A stretch of DNA of 64,000 bases, from assembly GCA_002842985.1 (NCBI GenBank), contig PHEQ01000002.1, positions 124,001-188,000 of the forward strand, in the 5' to 3' direction. Below the pieces are notes generated by a model. That model saw only the letters and a program-made list of their open reading frames with translations. It did not search any database and had not been told where the DNA came from. The DNA is from Alphaproteobacteria bacterium HGW-Alphaproteobacteria-1. GTDB lineage: Bacteria > Pseudomonadota > Alphaproteobacteria > Rhodobacterales > Rhodobacteraceae. Made by a program: the position numbers and the translations under genes. Shown here one piece after another: positions 54,918 through 64,000 of the stretch; positions within the stretch are counted from its first letter, which is position 1; each line of letters begins with the position of its first letter.

Positions 54918-56135
54918 TCATGACACACCGTCTTGACCGACGGCGCGCGTCATCGCCCCGGCCAGCACCTCCAGCCCCGCCACAAGATCCGCCTCGGCGG
55001 TGTCCTCGGCGAAGGCGTGGCTGATCCCGTCGATGGACGGCACGAAGAGCATGGCCGTGGGCAAGATCCGCGCCACGTTGCTCGCGTCATGCAGCGCGCC
55101 CGACGGCATCCGCCGCCAGCGACCCGGCGCCACGGCCTCGGCGCTTTGGTCAAGCGCGGTGCACAGCCGGGCATCCATGGTCACCGGCTCCAGCCCCAGA
55201 AGATCACCGAACGCCACGCGCAGGCCCATGTCCTGCGCCACCTCCTGCGCGGTGGTGCGGATGATCGCCTCCATCCGGTGCAGCCGGTCGGCGTCCCCAT
55301 CGCGCCACTGCATCGAGAAGGTGGCCCGCCCCGGCACGATGGAATGCGCGTCCGGATGCAGGCGCACATGGCCGATGGTCCAGACCGTCTGCGGCGTCAC
55401 GACATTCCGCAAGCGGTCATCGAGCAGGGCGTTGAACAGCGCCAGCCCTTGAAACGCGTCGCGGCGACGGTGCATGGGCGTGGTGCCCGCGTGGTTCTGT
55501 TCGCCCTCCAGCGTGATGCGCATGTCGCGGATGCCGACGATATCGGTCACCACCCCCACCGCCTCGCCCGCCTCGTAAAGCCACGGGCCCTGCTCGATAT
55601 GCATCTCGAAAAACCCGGTGAAGCGGGCGGGATCCACGAAATCCCCCGCCAGATGCGCCATGGCCGCGCGCGCCTCGGCAAAGCTTGTGCCGTCGCGGTC
55701 GGTCAGGCGGTCGGCCTCCGCAAGCGGCAGCGTGCCCGCCCAGATAGCACTTCCGGTGGTGACGCCGAAACGCCCCTCCTCGTCCTGAAAGGACACGACC
55801 GACACCGGCGGGCCACCCGACCCGTGGCTGGCGCGGGCGATCTCCAGCCCGGCAATGACGCCAAGCGCGCCGTCAAGCCAGCCGCCCTCGGGTTGGCTGT
55901 CGGAATGGCTGCCAATCAGAAACGAGCGCCCGTCCGCCAGCCCGAAAAGGTTGCCCACCGGATCGAATTGCGGGCTGAGACCGGCAGCGCGCATTTCGTC
56001 GGCCAGCCAGTCGCGCGCGGCGATATCGGCCGCGCTGAAGGCAGGGCGCACCACACCACGACCGACCCCCGCCGCGCCAAAGCTACGCAGATGATGCAGA
56101 TTATCTAGAAATCTCTGTGGGTTGACGGGGATCAT
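54918..56135 (-). CDS. M20 family amidohydrolase (N-carbamoyl-L-amino acid hydrolase/allantoate amidohydrolase type)
   Basis: A 405-residue binuclear metal hydrolase of the M20 hydantoinase/carbamoylase group. The metal ligands can be followed: the first His/Asp in [25 protein letters not shown] (residues ~73-97), Glu pair in [11 protein letters not shown] near 115, and His in [15 protein letters not shown] near 179. The dimerisation-domain signature [18 protein letters not shown] lies near 208 and a last His in [10 protein letters not shown] near 373. Substrates in the family are N-carbamoyl amino acids, allantoate or ureidoglycine. An AAGGAG site precedes the ATG. No dihydropyrimidinase or allantoinase gene is adjacent, so the substrate is open. 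Confidence 0.88.
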   Translation of the reverse strand: MIPVNPQRFLDNLHHLRSFGAAGVGRGVVRPAFSAADIAARDWLADEMRAAGLSPQFDPVGNLFGLADGRSFLIGSHSDSQPEGGWLDGALGVIAGLEIARASHGSGGPPVSVVSFQDEEGRFGVTTGSAIWAGTLPLAEADRLTDRDGTSFAEARAAMAHLAGDFVDPARFTGFFEMHIEQGPWLYEAGEAVGVVTDIVGIRDMRITLEGEQNHAGTTPMHRRRDAFQGLALFNALLDDRLRNVVTPQTVWTIGHVRLHPDAHSIVPGRATFSMQWRDGDADRLHRMEAIIRTTAQEVAQDMGLRVAFGDLLGLEPVTMDARLCTALDQSAEAVAPGRWRRMPSGALHDASNVARILPTAMLFVPSIDGISHAFAEDTAEADLVAGLEVLAGAMTRAVGQDGVS

Positions 56136-56201
56136 GCGGCGCTCCTTCTGTCGGCTCCGCGCCAGCCTAGCGGCGCGGCGCAGGGACGCAACCGCTTTCC
56201 C

Positions 56202-57212
56202 TCAGCCGCCCGAGACGCCCGCCTCGCCGAAACTCGCCATGCCGGAATGGCAGGCAAGCGCCGCTTGCACCACACCGATGGCCAGCACCGCGCCCGACCC
56301 CTCGCCCAGACGCAGCCCGAGCGACAGGAGCGGCGCCTTGCCCAGCCGGTCCAGAAGGCGCGCGTGACCCGGCTCGGCGCTGACATGGCCCGCCTCAGCG
56401 TGATCGAGCGCACCCTTGGCCTCGGCCTCGAGGCAGGCGGCGGCGGCGGTGCAGATAAAGCCGTCGAGCAGGACGGGGATGCGCAGCACACGCGCCCGCG
56501 CGATCGCCCCCGCCATGGCCGCGAGTTCGCGCCCGCCAAGCGCGCAGAGCACCGCGAGGCCACCCCGCTCTGGGTTGGCCGCGACCGCCTGCGCAACCAC
56601 CGCCGCCTTCAGCCGCAATCCGGCGTCGTCCAGCCCCGTGCCGCGCCCGGTCCAGTCCTCGGCGCGCCCCCCGAAAAGCGCGAGCGCGATGGCCGCCGCG
56701 GGCGTGGTGTTGCCGATACCCATCTCGCCCGCGACAACGAGATCAGCCTCCGGGTCCACCGCCTCCCAGCCGGTTGCCAGCGCCGCCACGCAGTCGGCCC
56801 CAGACATGGCGGGGCCTGTGGTAATGTCGCCCGTCGGGCGCTCAAGGTCGAGCGCGTGCACGTCAAGCCGCGCCCCCACCACCCCCGCCAACTGGTTCAC
56901 CGCCGCGCCCCCCGCTGCGAAATTCGCCACCATCTGCGCCGTCACCTCGGGCGGAAAGGCCGAAACGCCCCGCGACACCACCCCGTGATTGCCCGCGAAC
57001 ACCGCCACTTGCGGGCGGGTGACGAGGGCACGCGCTTCGCCCCGCCAGCCGCAATACCAAGCGGCCACCTCTTCAAGCCGGCCAAGCGCGCCGGGCGGCT
57101 TGGTCAGCGTGGCGTCGCGCGCACGAGCGGCGCGGATCGCCGCGTCGTCTGGACCGGGCAGGTCGCGCAAGAGCGCGGCGAAATCGGCGAGCGTGGCGAA
57201 GGGGGCGGACAT
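56202..57212 (-). CDS. cobT: Nicotinate-nucleotide-dimethylbenzimidazole phosphoribosyltransferase
   Basis: A 336-residue enzyme that makes alpha-ribazole 5-prime-phosphate, the lower ligand nucleotide of cobalamin, from nicotinate mononucleotide and dimethylbenzimidazole. Signature blocks include [17 protein letters not shown] near residue 36, [39 protein letters not shown] near 70-108, [22 protein letters not shown] near 161 and the catalytic Glu region [20 protein letters not shown] near 290. A GAGG site supports the ATG at 57212; the frame is open upstream through the divergent cobS gene but is not coding there. Divergent from cobS with a 73-bp spacer; no cobalamin riboswitch is visible. 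Confidence 0.96.
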   Translation of the reverse strand: MSAPFATLADFAALLRDLPGPDDAAIRAARARDATLTKPPGALGRLEEVAAWYCGWRGEARALVTRPQVAVFAGNHGVVSRGVSAFPPEVTAQMVANFAAGGAAVNQLAGVVGARLDVHALDLERPTGDITTGPAMSGADCVAALATGWEAVDPEADLVVAGEMGIGNTTPAAAIALALFGGRAEDWTGRGTGLDDAGLRLKAAVVAQAVAANPERGGLAVLCALGGRELAAMAGAIARARVLRIPVLLDGFICTAAAACLEAEAKGALDHAEAGHVSAEPGHARLLDRLGKAPLLSLGLRLGEGSGAVLAIGVVQAALACHSGMASFGEAGVSGG

Positions 57213-57285
57213 GGCGGCCTCGTTGCAAGTCTTGGTGGCCTTCTGTATCGCGGGGGGCACGCCGACCCCAGAAGAAACCGCCACG

Positions 57286-58038
57286 ATGACCGACAAGGCC
57301 CTCTTCCGCCCCATCGACCTTGCGCTTGCGTTTGGCCTGCTCACGCGGCTGCCGGTGTCCGTAAGCGATGCCACGCGCGGCGCGCGCGCGGCCTGGGCCT
57401 GGCCGCTGGCTGGGGCGGTTCTGGGGAGCCTTGCCGCGCTTGTCTGCTGGGGAGCGCTGGCGCTTGGCCTGCCCGCACCGGTGGGCGGGCTGCTCGCCCT
57501 CGGCACGCTGGTGATGCTCAGCGGCGCGCTGCACGAGGACGGGCTGGCCGATACCGCCGATGGGCTTTGGGGCGGCTGGACCCGCGAGCGGCGGCTCGAG
57601 ATCATGCGCGACAGCCGCGTGGGCAGCTACGGGGTGATCGCGCTGATATTGACGCTGGCCCTTCGCGGCGTGGCGATCTGGTTTCTCGTCGAGGCCGCTC
57701 CCGGCGCGGCGGCGGCGGCGCTCGTCACCTCGGCGATGCTCTCGCGTGCGGCGATGGCGGGGGCGATGGCCGCCCTGCCCCATGCCCGCGAGAGCGGGTT
57801 GGCACAGGCGCAGGGCCGCCCGCCCGTGGCAACGGTCGCGGTTGCCGTGGCGCTGGCGCTTGGCGCGGCCCTGCTCCTGTGCGGGATCTCCGGCCTTGTT
57901 GCGGCGGCGATGGCGGCGCTCATGGCGGGCATCATCGCCCGGCTGGCACTGGCCAGGATCGGCGGACAGACCGGCGACGTTCTGGGGGCGGTGCAACAGG
58001 GGGCGGAAATCGCGGCGCTTCTCACCCTTCTGGCGTGA
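57286..58038 (+). CDS. cobS: Adenosylcobinamide-GDP ribazoletransferase (cobalamin synthase)
   Basis: A 250-residue integral membrane enzyme that joins adenosylcobinamide-GDP with alpha-ribazole or its phosphate, the last step of cobalamin assembly. Family motifs are [13 protein letters not shown] near residue 13, [41 protein letters not shown] (about residues 80-120) and [17 protein letters not shown] near 150. About six membrane segments are visible. The C-terminus ends in [25 protein letters not shown]. The ATG at 57286 gives the standard N-terminus, but an in-frame ATG at 57211 is possible. It converges on the ABC-transporter operon across a degenerate palindromic repeat. Confidence 0.94.
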   Translation: MTDKALFRPIDLALAFGLLTRLPVSVSDATRGARAAWAWPLAGAVLGSLAALVCWGALALGLPAPVGGLLALGTLVMLSGALHEDGLADTADGLWGGWTRERRLEIMRDSRVGSYGVIALILTLALRGVAIWFLVEAAPGAAAAALVTSAMLSRAAMAGAMAALPHARESGLAQAQGRPPVATVAVAVALALGAALLLCGISGLVAAAMAALMAGIIARLALARIGGQTGDVLGAVQQGAEIAALLTLLA

Positions 58039-58083
58039 CCGGCCCTCTGCCGGTTCGGGCACGAGTGTCGATGTGGCGGGTGG

Positions 58084-58160
58084 GCATCCTTTGGCTTGAC
58101 CGCAGGATCGCGTGGACGAGAGACCGTCAGATCGGGTCCGAGGGTGAGGGTCCGCTGCCG
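58084..58160. repeat. Degenerate palindromic repeat at the cobS/livF convergent junction
   Basis: ATCCTTTGGCTTGACCGCAGGAT at about 58086-58108 keeps the core layout of the CCTCGGG-TTGA-CCGAGG family with mismatched arms, and is followed by a GGGTCC/GGACCC inverted pair near 58135-58165. It lies between the converging cobS and livF genes. The relationship is weaker than for the other elements. Confidence 0.4.
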
Positions 58161-58171
58161 GACCCGGTTCT

Positions 58172-58850
<679 letters not shown>

Positions 58851-58867
<17 letters not shown>

Positions 58868-59573
58868 CCGTCCCCCCCAGATAGGCCGCCTGCACCGCGC
58901 GGTTGGCGTGGATCTCTGCCGGTGTGCCCTCGGCAAGGATGTGCCCGGCGGCCATGACGGTGACCCGATGGGCCAAAGCCATGACCACGGCCATGTTGTG
59001 CTCGATCAGAAGGATCGTGACCTCACCCGCCAGATCGCGCACAAGATCTTGGAATCCGGCGATTTCCCCGTCTGACAGACCTTGTGTCGGCTCGTCCAGG
59101 ATCAAAAGGCGCGGGCGCTGCACAAGGCCCATGGCGATCTCCAGCAGGCGCTGATGGCCGTAGGCCAGATCCCCCGCAACCTGATCCGCGCGCCCCTCGA
59201 GACCCACCCGCGTCAGTGCCTGCGTGACCGCGCCCGCCAGCCCCGCCCCCCGCACCCGCCGACGCGCGGCCAGCGTCACGTTTTCGGACACGCTCAGCCC
59301 TGCGAAAATCGACGTGATCTGAAAAGTATAGGCCATCCCCAACCGCATCCGGCGATGCGCAGGCAGCCGGGTGATGTCGCGCCCGTCGAATGTCACACGA
59401 CCGCTTGAGGGCACGATGCGGCCCGCGATCATGCCCACCAGCGTCGTCTTGCCCGCGCCGTTGGGACCGATGAGCGCACGCACCTCGCCCGGCGTCAGGT
59501 CGAAATCGACGCCATCGACCGCGCGCAGCCCGTCGAAATCGCGGGTGAGGCCGCGCACAGACAAAAGGCTCAT
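58851..59573 (-). CDS. livG: HAAT/branched-chain-type ABC transporter ATPase LivG
   Basis: A 240-residue ABC ATPase of the LivG subfamily, working with LivF on the inner side of the LivH-LivM channel. Walker A is LIGPNGAGKTTLVGMIAGRI near residue 35 and the LivG-typical ITRLPAHRRMRLGMAYTFQITSIFAGLSVSENVTLA contains the Q-loop. The signature is replaced by a relaxed form (LAYGHQRLLEIAMGLVQRPRLLILDEPTQGLSDGEI) and the H-loop is LLIEHNMAVVMALAHRVTVM. The C-terminal tail GTPAEIHANRAVQAAYLG is the standard LivG end. The start overlaps the livM stop by 4 bp and the stop region overlaps livF. Confidence 0.95.
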
Positions 59574-60502
59574 GGCAGCCCCCGCCAGAGCCTGCGCCGC
59601 ACCTCACCCATGATGCCCTGCGGCGCGAAAAGCGTCAGCGCCACCAGCGCCACCCCGGCAATCAGCATGTAGGCGGTTGTGAGACCGGAACTCAGGTCGA
59701 TGAGATAGAACATGAAAAGCGTGCCGATGAACGGCCCGAGCACCGTGCCCGCCCCGCCCAGAAGCACCCAGAGAAGTGGCAGGATCGAATATTGCACGCT
59801 GGCGAAGGTCGCGCCCACATAACCGAAAAGCATCCCGTAAACCGCCCCCGCCGCGGCTGCCATCGTGCCCGAGGCGACCATGGCGGCAAAGCGGTGCGCC
59901 TGCGTGTCATAGCCGAGCATCCGCACCCGTTCCTCGTTCTCGCGGATCGCCACCAGCACCCGACCAAACGGCGCGCGCACCAGCGCGAGGCTCAGAAGCA
60001 GGCAGACGGAGAAAAGCGCGAGTGCGGCGAGGTAGCGGGGGCCGGGGGCGCTCAGGTCGAGGCCAAGAAGGGTGCGGCCCGCCTGCACCAGCACGAACCC
60101 CTCGTCGCCCCGTGTCCATTCGCCGAAATGCAATATGGTGAGGAACCCCGCCTGCGCGAACATCAGCGTGACGATCATGAAGGCAACCCCCGAGGTGCGC
60201 AGCGCCAGCGCCGCGACCAGGCCCGAGACCACGGCCCCCGAGGCGATGCCGAGAAGCAGGCCCGCCCCCGCGCCAAGCCCCAGATGCTGCACCCCGAGCC
60301 CCATCCCATACATGCCCGCCGCGAAAAAGAGCGCGTGGCCAAGGCTCAGAAGGCCAGTATAACCAAAGAGCAGGTTGTAGGCCAAAGCGTAGCTTGCCAG
60401 CACCATCACCCGCGCGAGATTGCCGTGGTGATAGGCGGGCAGCAGGAAATGCGCCGCGAGAAGCAGGGCCAGAAGGCCGAGATGCAGCGCCAGCACCTTC
60501 AC
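59570..60502 (-). CDS. livM: HAAT/branched-chain-type ABC transporter permease LivM
   Basis: A 310-residue permease of the LivM type with about ten hydrophobic segments. The family core is YALAYNLLFGYTGLLSLGHALFFAAGMYGMG near residue 40. VAFMIVTLMFAQAGFLTILH near 115 and the cytoplasmic loop GRVLVAIRENEERVRMLGYDTQAHRFAAMVASGTMAAAAGAVYG near 200-245 follow. The C-terminus is SILPLLWVLLGGAGTVLGPFIGTLF. The start is taken at a GTG that overlaps the livH stop by 4 bp; a longer upstream reading would run across livH in another frame. It pairs with LivH to form the inner-membrane channel. Confidence 0.93.
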   Translation of the reverse strand: MKVLALHLGLLALLLAAHFLLPAYHHGNLARVMVLASYALAYNLLFGYTGLLSLGHALFFAAGMYGMGLGVQHLGLGAGAGLLLGIASGAVVSGLVAALALRTSGVAFMIVTLMFAQAGFLTILHFGEWTRGDEGFVLVQAGRTLLGLDLSAPGPRYLAALALFSVCLLLSLALVRAPFGRVLVAIRENEERVRMLGYDTQAHRFAAMVASGTMAAAAGAVYGMLFGYVGATFASVQYSILPLLWVLLGGAGTVLGPFIGTLFMFYLIDLSSGLTTAYMLIAGVALVALTLFAPQGIMGEVRRRLWRGLP

Positions 60503-61419
60503 CGGCCGCGCGCCCCGAACAGGCCCTGCGGGCGAAACACCAGCACCAGCGCGACCAGTAGCGTGGCGAGGATCTTGGCCAGCGTCGGCGAGAAGAACAC
60601 CGAGATGATCCCGTCCGACAGCCCGATCAGCACCGCCGCCACCAGTGTGCCGGGCAGGCTGCCAAGCCCGCCGATGATCACCACGATGAACGACAAGAGC
60701 AGTGGATCGGCCCCCATCAGGTAATGCGCCTGTTGGATGGGCACGATGAGCACGGCGGCAAGCGCCGCCAGCGCCGCGCCAAGGCCGAAGGTCAGCGCAT
60801 AGACCCGCTCGACCGGCACGCCGAAGGCGGTGGCCATCTCGCGGTCGGCCTGCGTGGCACGCATCACCAGCCCCGCACGGGTGCGCGCCAGAAACAGCCA
60901 CAGCGCGCAAAGCACCGCCGCCGCCGCGCCGATCACCGCCAGCTTGTAGGTGGTTGTCCCCAGGCCCCAGGGCCAGATCAGCGCCCAGCCGTCCGCGCCC
61001 CTTTCCAGCCACGGCAGCGCGATGCGGGTGTTGAACGGGGCCACGACCGGGCGTGCGTCCGGGCCATAGGTCATGAGCGTGAGTTGTTGCAGGATATAAA
61101 GCAGGCCGATGGTGGCGACGATGGTGCGCTCGGGATCATAGGACAGGCGCTTGAGGATGGTCACATCCGCCACCACCGCCAGCGCGCCCACCAGCAGCGG
61201 CGCGATCACAAGCGCCAGCGCAAAGCCCCACGGCCCCGCCACCGCCTGCGTCACCCACCAGGCCAGCACCGCGCCCAGCATGAAAAACTCGCCATGGGCG
61301 ATGTTCACCACCCGCATCACGCCAAAGACAAGGCTCAGCCCCGCCGCCGTCAGCGCCAGCACCGCGGCCGTCACAGCCCCTTCCAGCGTGGCGAGCATGA
61401 GGTGGGGGCCGAACTCCAT
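60499..61419 (-). CDS. livH: HAAT/branched-chain-type ABC transporter permease LivH
   Basis: A 306-residue permease of the LivH type with eight or so membrane segments. The signature near the N-terminus is LTAAGLSLVFGVMRVVNIAHGEFFMLGAVLAWW (residues 22-55). The cytoplasmic loop TRAGLVMRATQADREMATAFGVPVERVYALTFGLGAALAALAAVL lies near 185-230, and SFIVVIIGGLGSLPGTLVAAVLIGL follows near 244. Transport substrates of this family include branched-chain amino acids, urea, short amides and aromatic acids. No ribosome binding site is clear before the ATG, so it may be translated by coupling with the lipoprotein gene 16 bp upstream. Confidence 0.94.
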   Translation of the reverse strand: MEFGPHLMLATLEGAVTAAVLALTAAGLSLVFGVMRVVNIAHGEFFMLGAVLAWWVTQAVAGPWGFALALVIAPLLVGALAVVADVTILKRLSYDPERTIVATIGLLYILQQLTLMTYGPDARPVVAPFNTRIALPWLERGADGWALIWPWGLGTTTYKLAVIGAAAAVLCALWLFLARTRAGLVMRATQADREMATAFGVPVERVYALTFGLGAALAALAAVLIVPIQQAHYLMGADPLLLSFIVVIIGGLGSLPGTLVAAVLIGLSDGIISVFFSPTLAKILATLLVALVLVFRPQGLFGARGR

Positions 61420-61435
61420 CAGCGCCGCGCCCCGC

Positions 61436-62071
61436 TCATTCGGGCACGAACTCCACCCCGCCCATGAGCAGGCGCTGATCAGCGGTCAGCGTCACGATCT
61501 GGCCATGGGCGCGCTCCAGCTTGCGCGCGACGACCTCGTTGCGCGCTTCCCAGTGATAGGCCGTGTCCTCTTGCACAGGCGCCCAGGTGAGCCGACCACC
61601 CTTGCGCCAGGGATCGAGCACGACACCCTCCTCATAGGGCGCGCCCTTAGCGCTGATGATGGCGGTGGAATGCTCCAGCCGAAAGGAATTGTCGGCATTG
61701 GCCACGGCGCGATGCAGATCGAGCGTCTGGAACTCTTCCTGCTTGAGGCGATGCTCCATGTCGCGCGCCCAATGCCAGCACAGGCCGCGCGGTTTCAGCC
61801 CCATGTTGACCTTGGTGTTGTGGATAAGCGGCGGATCGGTGATCTGGTATTGCTGGGCAAGCGCGTGCGTGTGCGCATAAGAGACGCGCGCGGCGCGCGT
61901 TGCCTCCTCTCGGTCCACGCCGGGCCCGAGTGCTGCGATGGCAGCGGCAAGGCGCGTCACCTCCTCCGCCTCGGCGGGGGGCGGCGGACGCCCGCAGCCG
62001 ACCAACGCCAGAAGCGCCAGCCCCTGCACCATCTGCCTGCGCGTCGCGGTCATGGTCAGCGTCAAGGGCAC
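61436..62071 (-). CDS. Lipoprotein with transglutaminase/papain-like Cys-His-Asp arrangement, in ABC operon
   Basis: A 211-residue predicted lipoprotein I cannot assign to a named family. The N-terminus has a basic stretch, a hydrophobic core and a lipobox ending at Cys26 (LALVGC). The mature part carries KPRGLCWHWARDMEH (Cys98), RLEHSTAIIS (His134) and GVVLDPWR (Asp153), the order and spacing expected for a transglutaminase-like cysteine-peptidase fold; this is inference. The start is either the GTG at 62071, with GAGGAG very close, or the ATG at 62053. It sits between the binding-protein gene (6 bp) and livH (16 bp), so it is firmly part of the transport operon. Confidence 0.68.
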   Translation of the reverse strand: MPLTLTMTATRRQMVQGLALLALVGCGRPPPPAEAEEVTRLAAAIAALGPGVDREEATRAARVSYAHTHALAQQYQITDPPLIHNTKVNMGLKPRGLCWHWARDMEHRLKQEEFQTLDLHRAVANADNSFRLEHSTAIISAKGAPYEEGVVLDPWRKGGRLTWAPVQEDTAYHWEARNEVVARKLERAHGQIVTLTADQRLLMGGVEFVPE

Positions 62072-62076
62072 TCTCC

Positions 62077-63366
62077 TCAGAACGGCTGTTGGGTGTAATC
62101 CACCTGATCGGGATAGACCGTATCCTCGATCGAGGTGCGATGCACGCGCACCAGCCGCCCACCCTCGACCCGGCTGATGTTCTGGTGGCCGAACACCTGA
62201 TGGGTGCGCCCGTTAAAGCGCTTGGTCCCTTGCGGATGGGCAGCACTTTCGGGGATGTCCTCCATCGCCTCGACCGCCTCGATAAGCGCGGCGCGGTCCT
62301 GCGGCCCGGTATAGCCCGCTACCTCCATCCCTGCCTTGATGATGTGAAGCGTCTCCCAGCAGCCGAACATGTGGCCGTAGGTGGACACATCACGCGGATC
62401 GGCCAGCGAAGCACCACGGTCATTGACGCCGATGGCCGCACGATAGGCGGTCTCGTGCGCGCTCTGGTCGGGCTGCGCGTGACGGCACATGCCCTCCCAG
62501 AAATGGCTGCCTTCGAGGAACTCAAGGCCGGGGCTGTCGATGGCCACCGCCTCGAGACTGTCGATAAAGCCGAAAAGCTGTGGCCCCTGCCCGCCGAAGA
62601 ACTCTCCCAACTCCTTGACGAAGGTCAGCACGGCAGGCCCGACCATGACGTGATAGAGCACTTCTGTATCGCGCGGGATGCGCGGGAAATACTTGGTAAA
62701 GGAGGTCTCGGTTGGCGGAATCGCGATCTTCTCCAGCACGGTGCCGCCCTGCGCCTCGATGGCGGGCACGAGATTGTCGCGGTGATCGTAGCCGAAGCCA
62801 TAATCGGGAAAGATCATCGTGACCTTCTTGCCCAGCGTCCGGGTGATGAACGGGGCCATGGAGATGACCTGGCTCTTCACATCCGTGATACCGGGCTGAA
62901 GCGTGTAGCGGTTGAGCATCCCCGATGACACATGCGTGCCCTCCGAGACCACGAAATACGGCAGTTTCAACTCACCCGCGCGGGGCGCGGAGCCGATCAC
63001 CACATGGCTGAAAAGCGGGCCGAAGGCCACGTCGACGCCATGCTGATTGGCGAATTTCTCGATCACCTCCGCGCCGCGCTTGGGGTCGGTGCCGTCATCC
63101 TCGGCCACGATCTCGACGGGGCGGCCATTGATGCCGCCGCCTGCGTTGATGAGTGCTGTCGCCGCCTCGACCGTGCGGCCATACCAGCGCCCATAGGCCG
63201 CGCCGATGCCGGTGCGATGCACCTGAAAGCCGAGCCGAATCGGCGCCGCGCTCTGGGCGTCGGCATAGCGCGCCCACATGGGCAGGCTTGCCGCAGCGGC
63301 ACCGGCGGCCAGCGTTCCAAGCGCGCCACGACGCGAGAGGGCGGTGGGATCGGTCTTGAGGGTCAT
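62077..63366 (-). CDS. ABC transporter substrate-binding protein (HAAT family), Tat-type signal
   Basis: A 429-residue periplasmic binding protein of type I fold (Peripla_BP_6, LivJ/AmiC-like). The N-terminus has a twin-arginine signal, LSRRGALGTLAAGAAAASLPM, followed by IRLGFQVHRTGIGAAYGRWYGRTVEAATALINAGGGINGRPVEIVAEDDGTDPKRGAEVIEKFANQHGVDVAFGP, the classic first lobe. PYFVVSEGTHVSSGMLNRYTLQP and MIFPDYGFGYDHRDNLVPAIEAQGG lie in the ligand-binding cleft. GGAG precedes the ATG at 63366. It is the first clear gene of the operon feeding LivH/M/G/F. A Tat signal implies export after folding, which is unusual but not rare for this family. The ligand is unknown. Confidence 0.92.
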   Translation of the reverse strand: MTLKTDPTALSRRGALGTLAAGAAAASLPMWARYADAQSAAPIRLGFQVHRTGIGAAYGRWYGRTVEAATALINAGGGINGRPVEIVAEDDGTDPKRGAEVIEKFANQHGVDVAFGPLFSHVVIGSAPRAGELKLPYFVVSEGTHVSSGMLNRYTLQPGITDVKSQVISMAPFITRTLGKKVTMIFPDYGFGYDHRDNLVPAIEAQGGTVLEKIAIPPTETSFTKYFPRIPRDTEVLYHVMVGPAVLTFVKELGEFFGGQGPQLFGFIDSLEAVAIDSPGLEFLEGSHFWEGMCRHAQPDQSAHETAYRAAIGVNDRGASLADPRDVSTYGHMFGCWETLHIIKAGMEVAGYTGPQDRAALIEAVEAMEDIPESAAHPQGTKRFNGRTHQVFGHQNISRVEGGRLVRVHRTSIEDTVYPDQVDYTQQPF

Positions 63367-63462
63367 GGGCGGGTCTCCGCTTGGGTCAGGTCCGGGGGCA
63401 GCCCGTCTGCCGCCCGTGCGCAAATTGCGCAGACGGACACCCCTTGTCCAGCCTCTTCGCCC

Positions 63463-64000
63463 TCAGACCCCGCGTGGCGTGGCCAGAAGCCACAGGCCAA
63501 AGACGGTATAGGCGACCATGAAAAGCGCAAGCGGCGCTTGACCAAGGGCGGCGCGGCGCACCGTATGCCCCTGTTCGAGGGCCGCGGCATGGGCCAGCAT
63601 CAGCGCGATGACATGGCCCGCCACGACCGCACCCGCCTGCGTCAGCCAGATGAGGCGCACCGGGCCGGGATGGCTAAGGAACCCGGCGCTGACATGGATA
63701 TGGCCCAGATGAAGCGCGTCACTGAGCCCCGCAAGCACGTATTGGCCGTCAAGCAGAAGCGACGGCAGGTAATGCGCGATGTGATAGGCCAGCGCAATCG
63801 GCAGAAGTGTGGGCGCGTAAAGGCGGACGAGGTGGGGTGTGGTCGTGGTATCACGTGCGAGACGCGCACCGAGGGCAAGCGCGGCGGCAAGGATGGCGAC
63901 AAGCGTGGCATTGGTGACGAGCAATCCCGCCACATTCACCGCCACCACCGCCGAGCGTCCGGGAAATTCCAGCGGGTTGGTGCCGATGAGGGCCAGCCAC
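63463..64000 (-). CDS. Multi-pass membrane protein, partial (5-prime end beyond the window)
   Basis: The last 179 codons of a membrane protein whose start lies past the right edge; the frame is open to position 64000 and the edge sequence (WLALIGTNPLEFPGRSAVVAVNVAGLL) is protein-like, so the GTG at 63948 is not the true start. About four to five membrane segments remain, with a distinctive LLPIALAYHIAHYLPSLLLDGQY motif and LHLGHIHVSAGFLSHPGP. I recall similar AYHxAHY motifs in large uncharacterised bacterial membrane proteins sometimes annotated as fenitrothion hydrolase; that label is unproven here. The gene ends 96 bp before the ABC binding-protein gene on the same strand and may belong to the same operon. 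Confidence 0.7.
   Translation of the reverse strand, partial: WLALIGTNPLEFPGRSAVVAVNVAGLLVTNATLVAILAAALALGARLARDTTTTPHLVRLYAPTLLPIALAYHIAHYLPSLLLDGQYVLAGLSDALHLGHIHVSAGFLSHPGPVRLIWLTQAGAVVAGHVIALMLAHAAALEQGHTVRRAALGQAPLALFMVAYTVFGLWLLATPRGV

Noticed and set aside
56136-57300. Cobalamin riboswitch upstream of cobT or cobS
   Set aside because: The 73-bp divergent spacer is too short for the roughly 200-nt element and shows no B12-box-like sequence; the cobU leader shows none either.
63463-63948. A complete 161-residue membrane protein starting at the GTG at 63948
   Set aside because: The frame stays open with protein-like sequence to the window edge, so this is the 3-prime part of a longer gene.

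Overview
The window is GC-rich, densely coding DNA from an alphaproteobacterium, most likely a member of the Rhodobacterales (Roseobacter/Rhodobacter group). The evidence is the flbT-flaF-flagellin cluster with a DUF1217 protein, an RpoHII-type heat-shock sigma factor, a CDP-choline-dependent phosphatidylcholine synthase, the mutM/ubiE/ubiB neighbourhood, aerobic-type cobalamin genes, and a DUF2793 protein of the kind tied to gene transfer agents. No rRNA or tRNA gene was found, so a genus cannot be named. Nearly all of the window is chromosomal housekeeping sequence. I saw no insertion sequence, prophage, CRISPR array or plasmid function.

Layout. 1-5.1 kb: PatB/MalY-type C-S lyase, EcsC-like protein, GNAT acetyltransferase, flavin reductase-like protein and a lone Fe(III)-type ABC permease. 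5.3-11 kb: flagellar block (DUF1217, FlbT, FlaF, flagellin, FlgN-like chaperone, FlgJ-type rod protein on the minus strand; FliK and FlgD on the plus strand). 11-19.5 kb: ubiB-ubiE, mutM, enoyl-CoA hydratase, DUF2793 protein, alpha/beta hydrolase, gabD, DUF1285. 19.6-26.3 kb: a four-gene operon of MoxR ATPase, DUF58, DUF4159 and a vWA/GATase-like membrane protein. 26.3-27.4 kb: histidine phosphatase and cobU. 27.5-33.9 kb: long collinear run rpoH2-chaN-coaBC-dut-moeB-like-M3 peptidase. 34-39.3 kb: two small orphan genes, Lrp regulator divergent from a LysE exporter, accA, FMN reductase, LysR regulator, DUF4399 protein. 39.3-43.8 kb: fadH and ruvCAB. 44-49.9 kb: DUF1127, prmA, MFS transporter, priA, transaldolase. 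50-53.2 kb: DUF484-xerC, cytochrome P460-like protein, pcs. 53.2-56.1 kb: decayed LuxR-type regulator, alternative oxidase, ferredoxin and an M20 amidohydrolase. 56.2-58 kb: divergent cobT and cobS. 58.2-64 kb: a branched-chain-type (HAAT) ABC transporter operon that also encodes an unusual lipoprotein and follows a membrane protein cut by the window edge.

The most interesting signals are regulatory or structural. They are: two families of short palindromic repeats placed mainly where genes converge; a candidate sigma-E promoter in front of rpoH2; an NsrR-like operator in front of the alternative oxidase with an FNR-like box upstream of the adjacent ferredoxin gene, which suggests a nitric-oxide/oxygen-responsive respiratory unit; and a lipoprotein with a Cys-His-Asp, transglutaminase-like arrangement inside the ABC transporter operon. 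The MoxR-DUF58-DUF4159-vWA operon is a widespread system of unknown function.

Start codons were chosen from family N-termini and Shine-Dalgarno spacing, and many of the longest open frames were shortened on that basis. All family assignments are recognition by eye and have not been checked against a database.
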